This document shows, piece after piece, positions 25,450 through 33,872 of a DNA stretch of 64,000 bases. Position 1 is the stretch's first letter; the number at the start of each line of letters is the position of its first letter. The DNA is from Maricaulis sp017643475 (lineage in GTDB: Bacteria; Pseudomonadota; Alphaproteobacteria; Caulobacterales; Maricaulaceae): positions 2,170,001 through 2,234,000 of the forward strand of contig NZ_CP138920.1 of NCBI RefSeq assembly GCF_047123815.1. Reading direction: 5' to 3'. The notes beneath the pieces are model-generated. The model ran no database searches and was not told where the DNA came from. It was given only the letters and a program-made list of their open reading frames with translations. Position numbers and translations under genes: made by a program.

Positions 25450-26042
25450 TGTACACCCCTACGCACTTCAAGATGGAGAATGAGACCGGGATGCGGGCGC
25501 TGATGCGCTCGTATGATTTTGCCATTCTCCTGGTGCCGGGGGAGCCGGACCTGGCGGCCACGCATATCCCGCTGAAACTGGCCGATGAACGCCAGGCCCT
25601 GGTCGGACATGTGGCGCGGGCCAACCCGGTCACCAAGGCCATCCAGGACGGCAAGCAGGCCATCGCGATCTTCTCCGGTCCGCACGCCTATGTCTCGCCG
25701 ACCTGGTATTCCGATCCCAATGACAATGTTCCCACCTGGAACTACATCGCCGTGCACGCCCACGGAAAGCTGGTCGCCCTGGAAGGCGAGGACGCCGAGC
25801 GGGCGCTTTCCTCCCAGATCGCCGATTTCGAGGAGCAGTGGCGGATCACCGATCTGGAAGAAAGAAAACGCGCCATGCTCGAGGCCGCGATCCAGCCCTT
25901 CGAGCTGGAAATTGAACGCCTCGAAGGCAAGGCCAAACTCTCACAGAACAAACCCGTGGCAGAGCGCCTTCGTCTCGCCGAAGCGCTCAATGAACGCGGG
26001 GAAAGCGCCATCGCCTACCACATGGTTGAGGGGGATGGGTGA
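25449..26042 (+). CDS. FMN-binding split-barrel protein (PaiB/PAI2 family)
   Basis: 197 residues. Family pattern: MYTPTHFKMENETGMRALMRSYDFAILL, THIPLKL, LVGHVARANP, AIFSGPHAYVSPTWYSDP, VPTWNYIAVHAHGKL and a C-terminal helix KLSQNKPVAERLRLAEAL. PaiB proteins have an FMN-binding split-barrel fold and were described as negative regulators in Bacillus, but heme/flavin binding rather than DNA binding is more likely for the group. Cytoplasmic. Coupled to the preceding membrane gene by TGATG. Confidence 0.9.
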   Translation: MYTPTHFKMENETGMRALMRSYDFAILLVPGEPDLAATHIPLKLADERQALVGHVARANPVTKAIQDGKQAIAIFSGPHAYVSPTWYSDPNDNVPTWNYIAVHAHGKLVALEGEDAERALSSQIADFEEQWRITDLEERKRAMLEAAIQPFELEIERLEGKAKLSQNKPVAERLRLAEALNERGESAIAYHMVEGDG

Positions 26043-26116
26043 TGGCTCTGCCCAGTCCGGGCAGGAACTGATTTGTGTCGATAAAGAACAAACCCGCGAA
26101 GCGGAAAGGACTGAAA

Positions 26117-27322
26117 ATGACTGAAGCCTATATCTACGACGCCACGCGCACGCCGCGTGGCAAGAAGAAGGGCGGAGCGCTGAACGAGATCACGGCGCTT
26201 CAGCTTGCGACCCAGCAGCTCGAGGCGATCCGCGATCGCAATAATCTCGACACGGCGCTGGTTGATGACGTCATCATGGGTGTCGTCTCCCCGGTCGGCG
26301 AACAGGGTGCCAATATCGCCCGCTCTGCCGTCATGAACGCGAAATACGCCGAGACGACCGCGGGCTTCCAGCTCAACCGTTTCTGTGCCTCCGGGCTGGA
26401 AGCGGTCAATGTTGCAGCCGCCAAGGTCATGTCCGGCGAGGCCGACTTCGCCATTGGTGGCGGTGTCGAGGCCATGTCGCGCGTCCCGATGGGTTCCGAC
26501 GGTGGTGCGATGATGTCCGATCCGGAGATCGGCTTTGACCACTATATCGTTCCGCAGGGTGTTTCTGCCGACCTGATCGCGACCAAGCACGGTTTCTCCC
26601 GTGACGATGTCGATGCCTATGCCGTGGAAAGCCAGAAGCGTGCAGCGCGCGCCTGGGAGGAAGGTCGTTTCAAGAAGACGATTGTTCCGGTCAAGGACCA
26701 GCTGGGCCTGACCATTCTCGATCATGACGAGCACATGCGTCCGGGCACCGATATGCAGGGCCTGGGTTCGCTCAAGTCTGCCTTCAAGGACCTGTCCGAC
26801 TTCGTCGGTTTCGAACATGTTGCCACGCAGCGTTACCCGGAAATCGAATATCTCAACTGGGTCCACACGGGCGGCAACTCCTCCGGTATCGTCGACGGAT
26901 CTTCCATGGTGCTGATCGGCTCCAAGGAAGCGGGCGAGAAAGCCGGCCTCAAGCCGCGTGCGCGCATCAAGGCGATGGCCTCTGTCGGATCCGAGCCGAC
27001 CATCATGCTGACGGGCCCGGTTCCGGTCACCGCCAAGGTGCTCAAGAAAGCCGGCATGGATGCCAGCGATGTGGATCTGTGGGAGCTGAACGAGGCGTTC
27101 GCGGCTGTCGTTCTGCGTCTGATGCAGGCCTATGAGATCGATCACGACATCATGAATGTGAATGGTGGCGCGATCGCCATGGGTCACCCGCTTGGCGCAA
27201 CCGGCGCGATGATCCTGGGCACGGTCCTGGACGAGCTGGAGCGCTCCGACAAGGAAACCGCACTCACCACGCTCTGTGTCGGCGGCGGCATGGGCACGGC
27301 AACCATTATCGAGCGGGTGTAA
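26117..27322 (+). CDS. fadA: Acetyl-CoA C-acyltransferase (thiolase)
   Basis: 401 residues from ATG 26117 with AAAGGA upstream. It cleaves 3-ketoacyl-CoA with CoA, the final step of beta-oxidation. The three thiolase signatures are present: active-site Cys in NRFCASGLEAVN, GGAIAMGHPLGATGA with the catalytic His, and TLCVGGGMGTA with the second Cys. N-terminal AYIYDATRTPRGKKKGG is typical of the FadA/AtoB group. The symbol rests on its pairing with the FadB-type enzyme two genes downstream. Confidence 0.93.
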   Translation: MTEAYIYDATRTPRGKKKGGALNEITALQLATQQLEAIRDRNNLDTALVDDVIMGVVSPVGEQGANIARSAVMNAKYAETTAGFQLNRFCASGLEAVNVAAAKVMSGEADFAIGGGVEAMSRVPMGSDGGAMMSDPEIGFDHYIVPQGVSADLIATKHGFSRDDVDAYAVESQKRAARAWEEGRFKKTIVPVKDQLGLTILDHDEHMRPGTDMQGLGSLKSAFKDLSDFVGFEHVATQRYPEIEYLNWVHTGGNSSGIVDGSSMVLIGSKEAGEKAGLKPRARIKAMASVGSEPTIMLTGPVPVTAKVLKKAGMDASDVDLWELNEAFAAVVLRLMQAYEIDHDIMNVNGGAIAMGHPLGATGAMILGTVLDELERSDKETALTTLCVGGGMGTATIIERV

Positions 27323-27324
27323 TC

Positions 27325-27576
27325 ATGCATGATCCCAAGCTCGAGCAGGACAAAAAGGACTCGGCGTCGATTCTGACGCTTGGGTTGCCGCTTGGTTTTC
27401 CTGTCGGGATTGCGATCGGCGTCGCGCTGGGGGTGGCCCTGGAGAGCCTGTCAATTGGCATCGCCATCGGTGTCGCCATGGCCATGTCGCTCTCCGTCGC
27501 TTTCGGCGCTGGACGGCTTAACGAAATAAAGAAAAAGCAGGATGGCGAGACGCCGTCCGATGAGGAGAAATCCTGA
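27325..27576 (+). CDS. Small glycine-zipper membrane protein
   Basis: 83 residues: charged N-terminus (MHDPKLEQDKKDS), one or two membrane-spanning stretches with regular small-residue spacing (GLPLGFPVGIAIGVALGVAL and GIAIGVAMAMSLSVAFG), then a charged tail. Encoded between thiolase (3-bp gap) and the FadB-type gene (TGATG overlap), so it is co-translated with beta-oxidation enzymes. It could anchor or organise the complex at the membrane; that is speculation. Confidence 0.75.
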   Translation: MHDPKLEQDKKDSASILTLGLPLGFPVGIAIGVALGVALESLSIGIAIGVAMAMSLSVAFGAGRLNEIKKKQDGETPSDEEKS

Positions 27577-29786
27577 TGAAAAACTTCACACTTGAAATCG
27601 ACGGCGACGGCATTGCCCTCGTCACATTCGACAGCCCTGGCAAGTCGATGAACGTTATCTCCGCGGACGTCATGGACGATTTCGTGGAACTGACCGAGAA
27701 GGTCAAAACCGACGACGCCATCAAGGGCGTGGTCCTGACCTCCGGCAAGTCGGCCTTCTGTGCCGGTGCAGACCTGTCCGAGCTGGGCGGTGGATCGTCT
27801 GAAATGGCCAAGCTGCCGGAAGACGAGATGAAGGCGAAACTGTTCGAACAGTGTTATCGCCTGAACAAGACGCTGCGCGAGCTGGAAACCTGCGGCAAGC
27901 CGATCGCAGCCGCAATCAATGGCCTGGCCCTGGGCGGTGGTTTCGAGATCACCATGGCTTGCCATTACCGCGTCATGCCGAACGACAATCCCAAGGCCAA
28001 GGTCGGTCTGCCGGAAGCCATGGTCGGCGTGCTGCCGGGCGGTGGCGGCACCCAGCGCCTGCCGCGCCTGGTTGGTGTCATGAATGCCGCGCCGATCCTG
28101 CTTCAGGGCAAGCAGCATGATGGTCCGTCCGCACAGGCCCTGGGCATTGCCCACGCCACCGTGCCGATGGCCGAGCTGGTTTCCAAGGCGAAGGAACTCG
28201 TCAAGGAAGACCCGATGAATGCGACCCAGCCGTGGGATGGCGACAAGTTCAAATTCCCGGGCGGTGGTCCCTACCATCCCGCCGGTGCCCAGGTCTTCGG
28301 TGCAGCCTCTCCGATGCTGCGCAAAAACACCTATGGCAACTATCCGGCCCAGCGTTACATCCTGTCCTGCGTCTATGAAGGTGCCCAGGTCTCCATCGAC
28401 CAGGGTCTGCGCATCGAGAGCCGCTATTTCACCAAGCTGCTGCTGCGTCCGGAAAGCCGCAACATGATCCGCTCCATCTTCCTGTCCAAGCAGGCGCTGG
28501 AGAAGGGTGGACGTCGTCCGGCCAGCCAGGAAAAGGCTGACGTCAAGAAAGTCGCCATCATCGGTGCCGGCTTCATGGGCGCTGGCATTGCCACGGTCAC
28601 CGCCCAGGCCGGTATCGAGGTCGTGCTCATCGACGCCAACCAGGAAGGCGCCGACAAGGGCAAGAAGCATGTCACCGATCACTTCGCCAAGGGTGTGAAG
28701 CGCGGCAAGCTTTCCCAGGAAAAGGCCGACAAGATGGGTGCCCTGGTCACGGCGACCACGGACTATTCCCTGCTGTCTGACGTCGACCTGGTCATTGAGG
28801 CCGTGTTCGAGAATTCCGAGCTGAAGGCCAAGATCACCCAGATGTCCGAAGAGGTCATCCCGGAGAACGCGGTCTTTGCGTCGAACACCTCCTCCATTCC
28901 GATCACCGACCTGGCCAAGGCGTCCAAGCGCGAGGACCAGTTCATCGGCATCCACTTCTTCTCGCCGGTCGAGAAGATGATGCTGGTCGAGATCATCATG
29001 GGCGACAATACGGGTGATTACGCCCTGTCGCGTGCGATCGACTATGTCACCAAGATCAAGAAGACGCCGATCGTCGTCTCCGACACGCGCGGCTTCTACG
29101 CCAACCGCTGTGTCATGCGCTTTATCGGTGAAGGTATGAACATGCTGGCGGAGGGTGTCAGCCCGGTCCTGATCGAGAACGCAACCAAGATGGCCGGCAT
29201 GCCGGTTGGTCCGCTCTCCCTGCAGGACGAGGTTGCACTGGATCTCGGTGTGAAGCTGATCAAGCAGACCAAGTCGGATCTGGGCGAGAACTACAAACCG
29301 TCTCCGACCGAGCCGATCCTGTTCAAGATGGTCGAGGAGTACGAGCGTTTCGGACGCAAGAATTCCAAGGGCTTCTATGACTATCCGGCCGAGAAGGGCC
29401 AGCCCAAGCGCCTGTGGCCGGAGCTGGAACAATTCGCTCCGGGTGGCATATACCTGGAAGACCAGCCGTCTACCGACGAGATCAAGGACCGCATCCTCTT
29501 CACCCAGGCCATCGAAGCGGCCCGCTGCATGGAAGAGGAAATCGTCATCGATCCGCGCGAGGCCGATGTCGGCTCCATCCTGGGCTGGGGCTTTGCGCCT
29601 TATACCGGTGGCGCGCTGTCCTACATCGACACCTATGGCGCGGCGGCCTTCGTGAAACGTGCCGACGAGCTGAAAGCTGCTTATGGCGACCAGTTCGAAG
29701 TGCCGGCCCTGCTGCGTGAAATGGCCGAGAAGGGCGAGACCTTCTACGGACGTTTCGCTCCGGCCGAGGCTGTCGCGGCGGAGTAA
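27576..29786 (+). CDS. FadB/FadJ-type multifunctional enzyme (enoyl-CoA hydratase / 3-hydroxyacyl-CoA dehydrogenase)
   Basis: 736 residues. Residues ~1-190 are a crotonase domain: SAFCAGADLSELGG forms the oxyanion loop and INGLALGGGFEITMAC and VGLPEAMVGVLPGGGGTQRLPR carry the two catalytic Glu. Residues ~325-500 are the NAD-binding dehydrogenase domain with GAGFMGAGIATVTAQAGIEV and IHFFSPVEKMMLVEI containing the catalytic His. The C-terminal 3HCDH domains follow (DTRGFYANRCVMRFIGEG, GRKNSKGFYDYP). Together with the thiolase it completes the beta-oxidation spiral. Closed by the terminator at 29808. Confidence 0.95.
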   Translation: MKNFTLEIDGDGIALVTFDSPGKSMNVISADVMDDFVELTEKVKTDDAIKGVVLTSGKSAFCAGADLSELGGGSSEMAKLPEDEMKAKLFEQCYRLNKTLRELETCGKPIAAAINGLALGGGFEITMACHYRVMPNDNPKAKVGLPEAMVGVLPGGGGTQRLPRLVGVMNAAPILLQGKQHDGPSAQALGIAHATVPMAELVSKAKELVKEDPMNATQPWDGDKFKFPGGGPYHPAGAQVFGAASPMLRKNTYGNYPAQRYILSCVYEGAQVSIDQGLRIESRYFTKLLLRPESRNMIRSIFLSKQALEKGGRRPASQEKADVKKVAIIGAGFMGAGIATVTAQAGIEVVLIDANQEGADKGKKHVTDHFAKGVKRGKLSQEKADKMGALVTATTDYSLLSDVDLVIEAVFENSELKAKITQMSEEVIPENAVFASNTSSIPITDLAKASKREDQFIGIHFFSPVEKMMLVEIIMGDNTGDYALSRAIDYVTKIKKTPIVVSDTRGFYANRCVMRFIGEGMNMLAEGVSPVLIENATKMAGMPVGPLSLQDEVALDLGVKLIKQTKSDLGENYKPSPTEPILFKMVEEYERFGRKNSKGFYDYPAEKGQPKRLWPELEQFAPGGIYLEDQPSTDEIKDRILFTQAIEAARCMEEEIVIDPREADVGSILGWGFAPYTGGALSYIDTYGAAAFVKRADELKAAYGDQFEVPALLREMAEKGETFYGRFAPAEAVAAE

Positions 29787-29807
29787 TCCGACCTGATCTC
29801 TCAAAAG

Positions 29808-29839
29808 AACCGGCCCGGAGCATTCCGGGCCGGTTTTTT
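29808..29839 (+). terminator. Strong Rho-independent terminator of the beta-oxidation operon
   Basis: A perfect 12-bp stem AACCGGCCCGGA / TCCGGGCCGGTT (29808-29819 and 29824-29835) with loop GCAT, followed by a T-run to 29839. It lies 22 bp after the FadB-type stop codon. Confidence 0.92.
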
Positions 29840-29947
29840 CATGGGGATAGCACGCGGCACAATCCTTCTGTCGGGATCGCGATGCCCCGCTAGCATGCGT
29901 TCGGAAACTGTGTGAATGCTTCGCCTGCCGAAACAGTGGAGAATGTC

Positions 29948-30556
29948 GTGCGTACCAGTTCGTGGCTGCCTGCCCTGCCTATTGCCAGCTATGCCTGGCT
30001 TGTCGCTTCTGTGGTAATCGCCGGAGCCCTGCATCCCGGATATGACCATGTGAGCCAGTTCATGAGCGAGCTGGGGGCGCAGCAGGCGCCCAATGCGTGG
30101 GCGGTCAATTATCTCGGTTTTCTGCCGACAGAGCTTCTTTTCCTGGCCTTTGTCGGTCTCGCGTTGACCCGGGTGGGGCGCAATGGCTGGCTCAGGGCTG
30201 GATTGCTGGCGCTCGCACTGTATGCCCTTGGATTGGTCATCGCGGCCTTCTTTCCCTGCGACAGCGGTTGTCGGCCGGACGACCCAACGACCACTCATCT
30301 CGTTCACATCGCCAGTGGTCTGGGCGCTTATCTGTTCGGCATTCTTGGCCTGTTTCTGCTCGCAGTTGGCCGGTTTCAAAGCAAGGATCGCGGTCTTGCC
30401 GTGAGCGGGCTCGTGGTTGGCTTGTTCGCACTGGCCTGCTTCGTCCAGCTGACCCCGGACAATCCGCTGGTTGGTCTCTATCAGCGAGCGCTCGAGACGG
30501 GGCTTTATCTCTGGTGTATTGCCTTCGCCTTTCATCTTGGCCGGCGCGGGGCCTGA
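29948..30556 (+). CDS. DUF998-like membrane protein
   Basis: About 202 residues from GTG 29948, favoured by GGAGA at 29938; an in-frame GTG at 29912 would add 12 residues. Six membrane segments, beginning LPIASYAWLVASVVIAGALHPGYDHVSQFMSELGAQ. The HPGYDHVSQFMSELGA stretch matches the DUF998 YDHVxxxISxLG pattern, and FFPCDSGCRPDDPTTTHLVH matches the FPCD...H motif of the same group. Function unknown. It is the last gene before the 1.1-kb gene-free region. Confidence 0.82.
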   Translation: MRTSSWLPALPIASYAWLVASVVIAGALHPGYDHVSQFMSELGAQQAPNAWAVNYLGFLPTELLFLAFVGLALTRVGRNGWLRAGLLALALYALGLVIAAFFPCDSGCRPDDPTTTHLVHIASGLGAYLFGILGLFLLAVGRFQSKDRGLAVSGLVVGLFALACFVQLTPDNPLVGLYQRALETGLYLWCIAFAFHLGRRGA

Positions 30557-30562
30557 AGGCGG

Positions 30563-30798
30563 CTATCCACACGGGCAGGAGTCATTTTGACCGTCTGTAT
30601 CATCGTGAAGATCAGTGATTGGTCCGGCCGGAAAATACAGCTCTCGCCCTTGACGGATCAGCAATAAATTCCCTAATTGCGCGCAAATATTCAAAGGTGG
30701 CGCTGCACCTGTTTCGTCAAACCGGAATTCGGTGCGAAAAAATTGCGTTATCCACAAAAAGCGCTCATTTATCCACAGAACCCGCTTTCTTATCCACG
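30563..30798 (+). other. DnaA-box cluster with adjacent AT-rich segment (candidate replication origin or DnaA-titration site)
   Basis: Three same-orientation boxes occur at 30748-30756 (TTATCCACA), 30769-30777 (TTATCCACA) and 30790-30798 (TTATCCACG), with exactly 21 bp from start to start. A fourth, CTATCCACA, lies at 30563-30571. Between them, 30661-30700 is AT-rich (AATAAATTCCCTAATT, AAATATTC), a plausible unwinding element, and a GANTC site (GAGTC) is at 30580. No gene can be supported across 30557-31655. The flanking genes are not the hemE/dnaA-type neighbours known from Caulobacter, so origin function is only a hypothesis. Confidence 0.6.
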
Positions 30799-30960
30799 CA
30801 ACCCACAAGCCGTCGCGTTGACCGGCCGGGCTCTCCCGACCTAACGTTTGATTGTCGACGGGGCGGAAAGCCAACCCTGCAAGGGGAAAAGCGGACCAAG
30901 CCGACGGTGGATCGAAAGTCGGAGCACGTCAGTGAAGCGGCATGAAGATCCGGATCGGGA

Positions 30961-31328
30961 CCTTCGGGAAACGGACCAGCGGCAAGGTCGAGAGATCAGG
31001 CCGGTCGGTCAGGAAACCGCGCAAGCGGGGACGCAGCCGGCAAAGATCCGGACCTTCCGGGGAAAGGATCAGATCCGGGGTCAGACCCGGATTGGCCAAG
31101 GGCGGAAACACGCAAGTGGGACAGCCGGAGGCACCGGTTCCACCCCTTCGGGAGCGGAACCAGCGGTGAGGTCGAAAGATCAGGCCGGTCGGGGAAAGAT
31201 CCGCGCAAGCGGGGACAGAGCCGGCGAAGATCCAGATCCCCTGGGAGATGGGTCAGGTGCGGGGTAAAACCCGGATCAGTCGAAGGCGGAAACACGCAAG
31301 TGGGGAAGCTGGAGGCAGCGGTGTCGGA
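30961..31328. repeat. Imperfect 184-bp tandem duplication in non-coding DNA
   Basis: Two copies, 30961-31144 and 31145-31328, align without a shift in period at several anchors: GATCAGGCCGGTCGG at 30994 and 31178, and GGCGGAAACACGCAAGTGGG at 31101 and 31285. By eye about three quarters of positions agree. The unit is not a multiple of three, and no start/Shine-Dalgarno supports coding. The repeat lies 160 bp from the DnaA boxes. Confidence 0.85.
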
Positions 31329-31489
31329 CCATCAGGGACGATATCGTGGGTTCGGGGTCAAAGCCGGACCCGGTGAGGCGGCCTCTCCCTTCGGGGAGGA
31401 CCGTCCTGACCAAACCTCCTACCCAGGAGGACGCTCCCGGGCTTACCCGCCTGGAGCACGTGCAAGGAAGGCGCGACTATAGCGCGACG

Positions 31490-31549
31490 ACCAAGCAACG
31501 CGGCCGCCCGCCTCTTGAACCCTCCGGGGAACAAGGACGGGCGGTTGGT
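31490..31549. other. Long stable hairpin in the gene-free region
   Basis: CCGCCCG (31504-31510) pairs with CGGGCGG (31538-31544); inside, CTTG pairs with CAAG and CCC with GGG; outside, ACCAA (31490) and TTGGT (31545) can pair across a bulge. A short palindromic GCGCGACTATAGCGCG lies just before, at about 31471-31486. No T-run follows on either strand, so it is not an ordinary terminator; it could be a structured RNA or an intergenic palindrome. Confidence 0.5.
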
Positions 31550-31655
31550 GTTTGTGGCGCCATCACAATCGGGAGAGTTACGCCAGCTTAAGTGGCCAGC
31601 CTTGATTTGCGCGCTATTCTCGTTCGGCCTGTTGGTGAGCGCGATGGAGTGAGTG

Positions 31656-32504
31656 ATGTTGGTAGCGTGGATTATGGGGCTGGCGGCGTCGATGATGACG
31701 CAGGATGGTGAAGGCCTGATCGAGGCTGTGCCCGAGATGGTCAGCCCTGATGAACACGCCAGTTGGATCAGTTTCAATCCCGAGCAGACGATCATGGCGT
31801 TCGGCCGGCATGATGATGACTGGGGCAATCACCGTGTCCTGCTGACCTATCTGGGCGCCGCAGGATGGGGCGTCCCACAGCCGGTCGAGATCGATGGCAA
31901 TGCCTGGCCTGTAGAGATGCGTGCCTTGCGGTTTGCGCCGGACGGGCGTAGCGCGGTTTTTTCGTCTGCTCCGATGCCGGGGGAAGGGCGGGAGGACTGG
32001 GACCTCTGGTTTGTGCGCTTCCACGAAGGCCGGTTTGTCGCCGCGCGGCGACTGGAGGAGCCCGTCAATTCGTCCGCCCATGACTTCCACGGATCGCTCG
32101 CGGCCAATGGCACGATCTATTTCGCTTCGCGGCGTGATGGCGGTGCGGGCGGGTCTGATCTTTATCGCGCGCGACCTGACCTGGCCTCGGGCTGGCGGGT
32201 GGAGCATCTGCGCCAGCTTTCAACCGAGTTCTCGGAGGCAGACATCTTTGTTGCTCCGGACGAAAGTTATGTCCTGTTCGCCCGGACCGGTGCTCCAGGC
32301 GGCGAGGGCGGGGACGATCTTTACATCAGCCATGCGCTAGCGGATGGCTGGGCCGAGCCGACACCACTGGGCCAGGATGTCAATACAGTCGAGTACGAGT
32401 ACGGCGCGTGGGTAAATTCCGATCAGGACACCCTCTGGTTTACGTCTTTCCGACAAGGGGTTTACGGGCAATATCGGGTTTCCCTGCCCGCCCGAGAGGA
32501 CTGA
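31656..32504 (+). CDS. PD40/WD40-like beta-propeller protein
   Basis: 282 residues from ATG 31656 (GTG 31653 directly before; GGAG at 31645). The repeats of the PD40 propeller are seen: MRALRFAPDGRSAVFSSAPMPG, DFHGSLAANGTIYFASRRDGGAGGSDLY, EADIFVAPDESYVLFARTGAPG and GAWVNSDQDTLWFTSFRQG. The first 15 residues are hydrophobic and could be a weak signal peptide. Such proteins resemble TolB's propeller and often bind carbohydrate or protein at the cell surface. Role unknown. Confidence 0.82.
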   Translation: MLVAWIMGLAASMMTQDGEGLIEAVPEMVSPDEHASWISFNPEQTIMAFGRHDDDWGNHRVLLTYLGAAGWGVPQPVEIDGNAWPVEMRALRFAPDGRSAVFSSAPMPGEGREDWDLWFVRFHEGRFVAARRLEEPVNSSAHDFHGSLAANGTIYFASRRDGGAGGSDLYRARPDLASGWRVEHLRQLSTEFSEADIFVAPDESYVLFARTGAPGGEGGDDLYISHALADGWAEPTPLGQDVNTVEYEYGAWVNSDQDTLWFTSFRQGVYGQYRVSLPARED

Positions 32505-32643
32505 TTCCGGCACCGGATTCGAGGTGATATTCTCCCTCTGGGTGAACTCCGCATCTGGTTTACGAACGAAACCATATGTCTAGAGGTTTGATTCCAACAA
32601 GAGACTCGAATTTGCGTGCACATATTCAGGATTCGAATGAATT

Positions 32644-32925
32644 ATGACATGCAACCGGCCTGCTCTTGTCGAAAATGCCCGAGATCTTAGCGAGGGAAAT
32701 CCGCCGGGCATGTTGCAGTCCAGCCTTGAAATATTGCGCGACCCCATCCGGGTGTTCACGGGCTTGTGCTGGGCTTGTGCCGTGTCCCTGACCTGCCTGC
32801 TCAGCTGGCTTGCCGTCCAGTCGGTGCAACAGGTCCGGTCTGACGAAGTTTATGTCGAAGCTCTGCAGCGTCAGGCAAGCAAGGCGATGTTTGTCACCAA
32901 TTCCCGCCTCGACCGCAGTCGCTAG
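32644..32925 (+). CDS. Possible small membrane protein
   Basis: 93 codons from ATG 32644, or 71 from ATG 32710 (GAGGGAA at 32692). It contains one hydrophobic helix, GLCWACAVSLTCLLSWLAVQS, then a polar tail. Surrounding DNA is AT-richer and otherwise empty between 32505 and 33041. No homology recognised; it may be a chance frame. Confidence 0.35.
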   Translation: MTCNRPALVENARDLSEGNPPGMLQSSLEILRDPIRVFTGLCWACAVSLTCLLSWLAVQSVQQVRSDEVYVEALQRQASKAMFVTNSRLDRSR

Positions 32926-33041
32926 TTTTCGCCATTTGCGCCTGATCTGTTTGCCGGCCGAAACTGAAATCGCTTTTTTCGGGCTGGTTTTGTCGCCAAC
33001 TCGTGTTTAGCTGCGCAGCGATTTCAGCGGGGAGGCAGACT

Positions 33042-33872
33042 TTGAGCGAGACTGAGCTAGCCGAGGAAGATTATATCATCGGGACCAATGACGCGGAGCT
33101 GAAGCGGCTTGGTCTGCAGCACACGCTGTGGCGGGAATCCGGTCTGGGCGTCTGGCGTAGGGCGGGCATCCGGCCAGGTATGCGGGTGCTGGATGTGGGC
33201 TGTGGCCCCGGCTATGCGAGTTACGATCTGGCCCAGCTTGTCGGCCCGGAGGGCGAGGTCGTCGCAGTCGACCAGTCGGAGTTTTTCCTGGCGGCCCTGC
33301 GTGACAGCGCAAAAAGCCGCGGGCTGGACAATATCCGCACGGTTCATTCCTCGCTCGATGCATTTGACTGGCCAGAGGCCGAGTTCGACGCCGTCTGGAC
33401 ACGCTGGGTCTTGTGTTTCCTGCCGGACCCGCATGCGGCGCTCAAGGGCATCAAGCGGACGCTGAAGCCGGGTGGCGTGTTTGTGGCCCAGGAATATGTC
33501 GATTATCGCAGTTTCCGGCTGGAGCCGAGCGAGCCGGTGTTCGACCGCTTCGTGAGCGCGGTTGAGGCCAGCTGGGCGCATTTCCAGGGCGATCCGAATA
33601 TTGCCCGGCGTTTCCCGGCCTGGTTTGCCGAATTGGGGCTGGAAATCGATGAGATGACGCCGGTCCTTTACGCCGCGCGTCCGTCAGATCCGATATTTCG
33701 CTGGCCAATCACCTGGCTTGAGGAAGCACCGGCCAGGCTGGTCGAGTTGGGCTTTCTTTCGCGCGAAGACGCTGAGGCGTTCCGGGACTTTCTCGCTCGG
33801 CGCGCGGCTGACCCGAACACATTGTTGATGACGCCTTGCGTGCTGACCAGCCGGGCCCGCAAGCCGGGTTAG
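33042..33872 (+). CDS. Class I SAM-dependent methyltransferase
   Basis: 276 residues from TTG 33042, chosen because GGGGAGG is six bases upstream; the frame is open further but begins with an unlikely segment. SAM motifs: VLDVGCGPGYASYDLA (motif I), VVAVDQSEFFLAA (acidic end of strand 2), FDAVWTRWVLCFLPDPHAAL and LKPGGVFVAQEY. The C-terminal region (FPAWFAELGLEIDEMTPVLYAARP) resembles UbiE/Methyltransf_11-type enzymes. Substrate not predictable. Ends 4 bp inside the convergent DODA gene. Confidence 0.9.
   Translation: MSETELAEEDYIIGTNDAELKRLGLQHTLWRESGLGVWRRAGIRPGMRVLDVGCGPGYASYDLAQLVGPEGEVVAVDQSEFFLAALRDSAKSRGLDNIRTVHSSLDAFDWPEAEFDAVWTRWVLCFLPDPHAALKGIKRTLKPGGVFVAQEYVDYRSFRLEPSEPVFDRFVSAVEASWAHFQGDPNIARRFPAWFAELGLEIDEMTPVLYAARPSDPIFRWPITWLEEAPARLVELGFLSREDAEAFRDFLARRAADPNTLLMTPCVLTSRARKPG

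Noticed and set aside
27306..29804. An 832-codon open frame on the minus strand opposite the FadB-type gene
   Set aside because: It mirrors the codon pattern of the well-supported plus-strand enzyme, contains no recognisable domain, and such long antisense frames are usual in GC-rich DNA.
30563..30874. A 103-codon minus-strand frame across the DnaA boxes
   Set aside because: No Shine-Dalgarno, no recognisable motif, and it spans regulatory-looking AT-rich DNA.
30929..31295. Two similar MFPP-starting minus-strand frames in the 184-bp repeat
   Set aside because: Their similarity follows from the DNA duplication; the unit is not a multiple of three, and there is no translation signal.
30840..31600. 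RNase P RNA, tmRNA, 4.5S or 6S RNA in the gene-free region
   Set aside because: The landmark GAGGAAAGTCCGGGC, tag-peptide and SRP GGAAGG motifs were looked for and not found.
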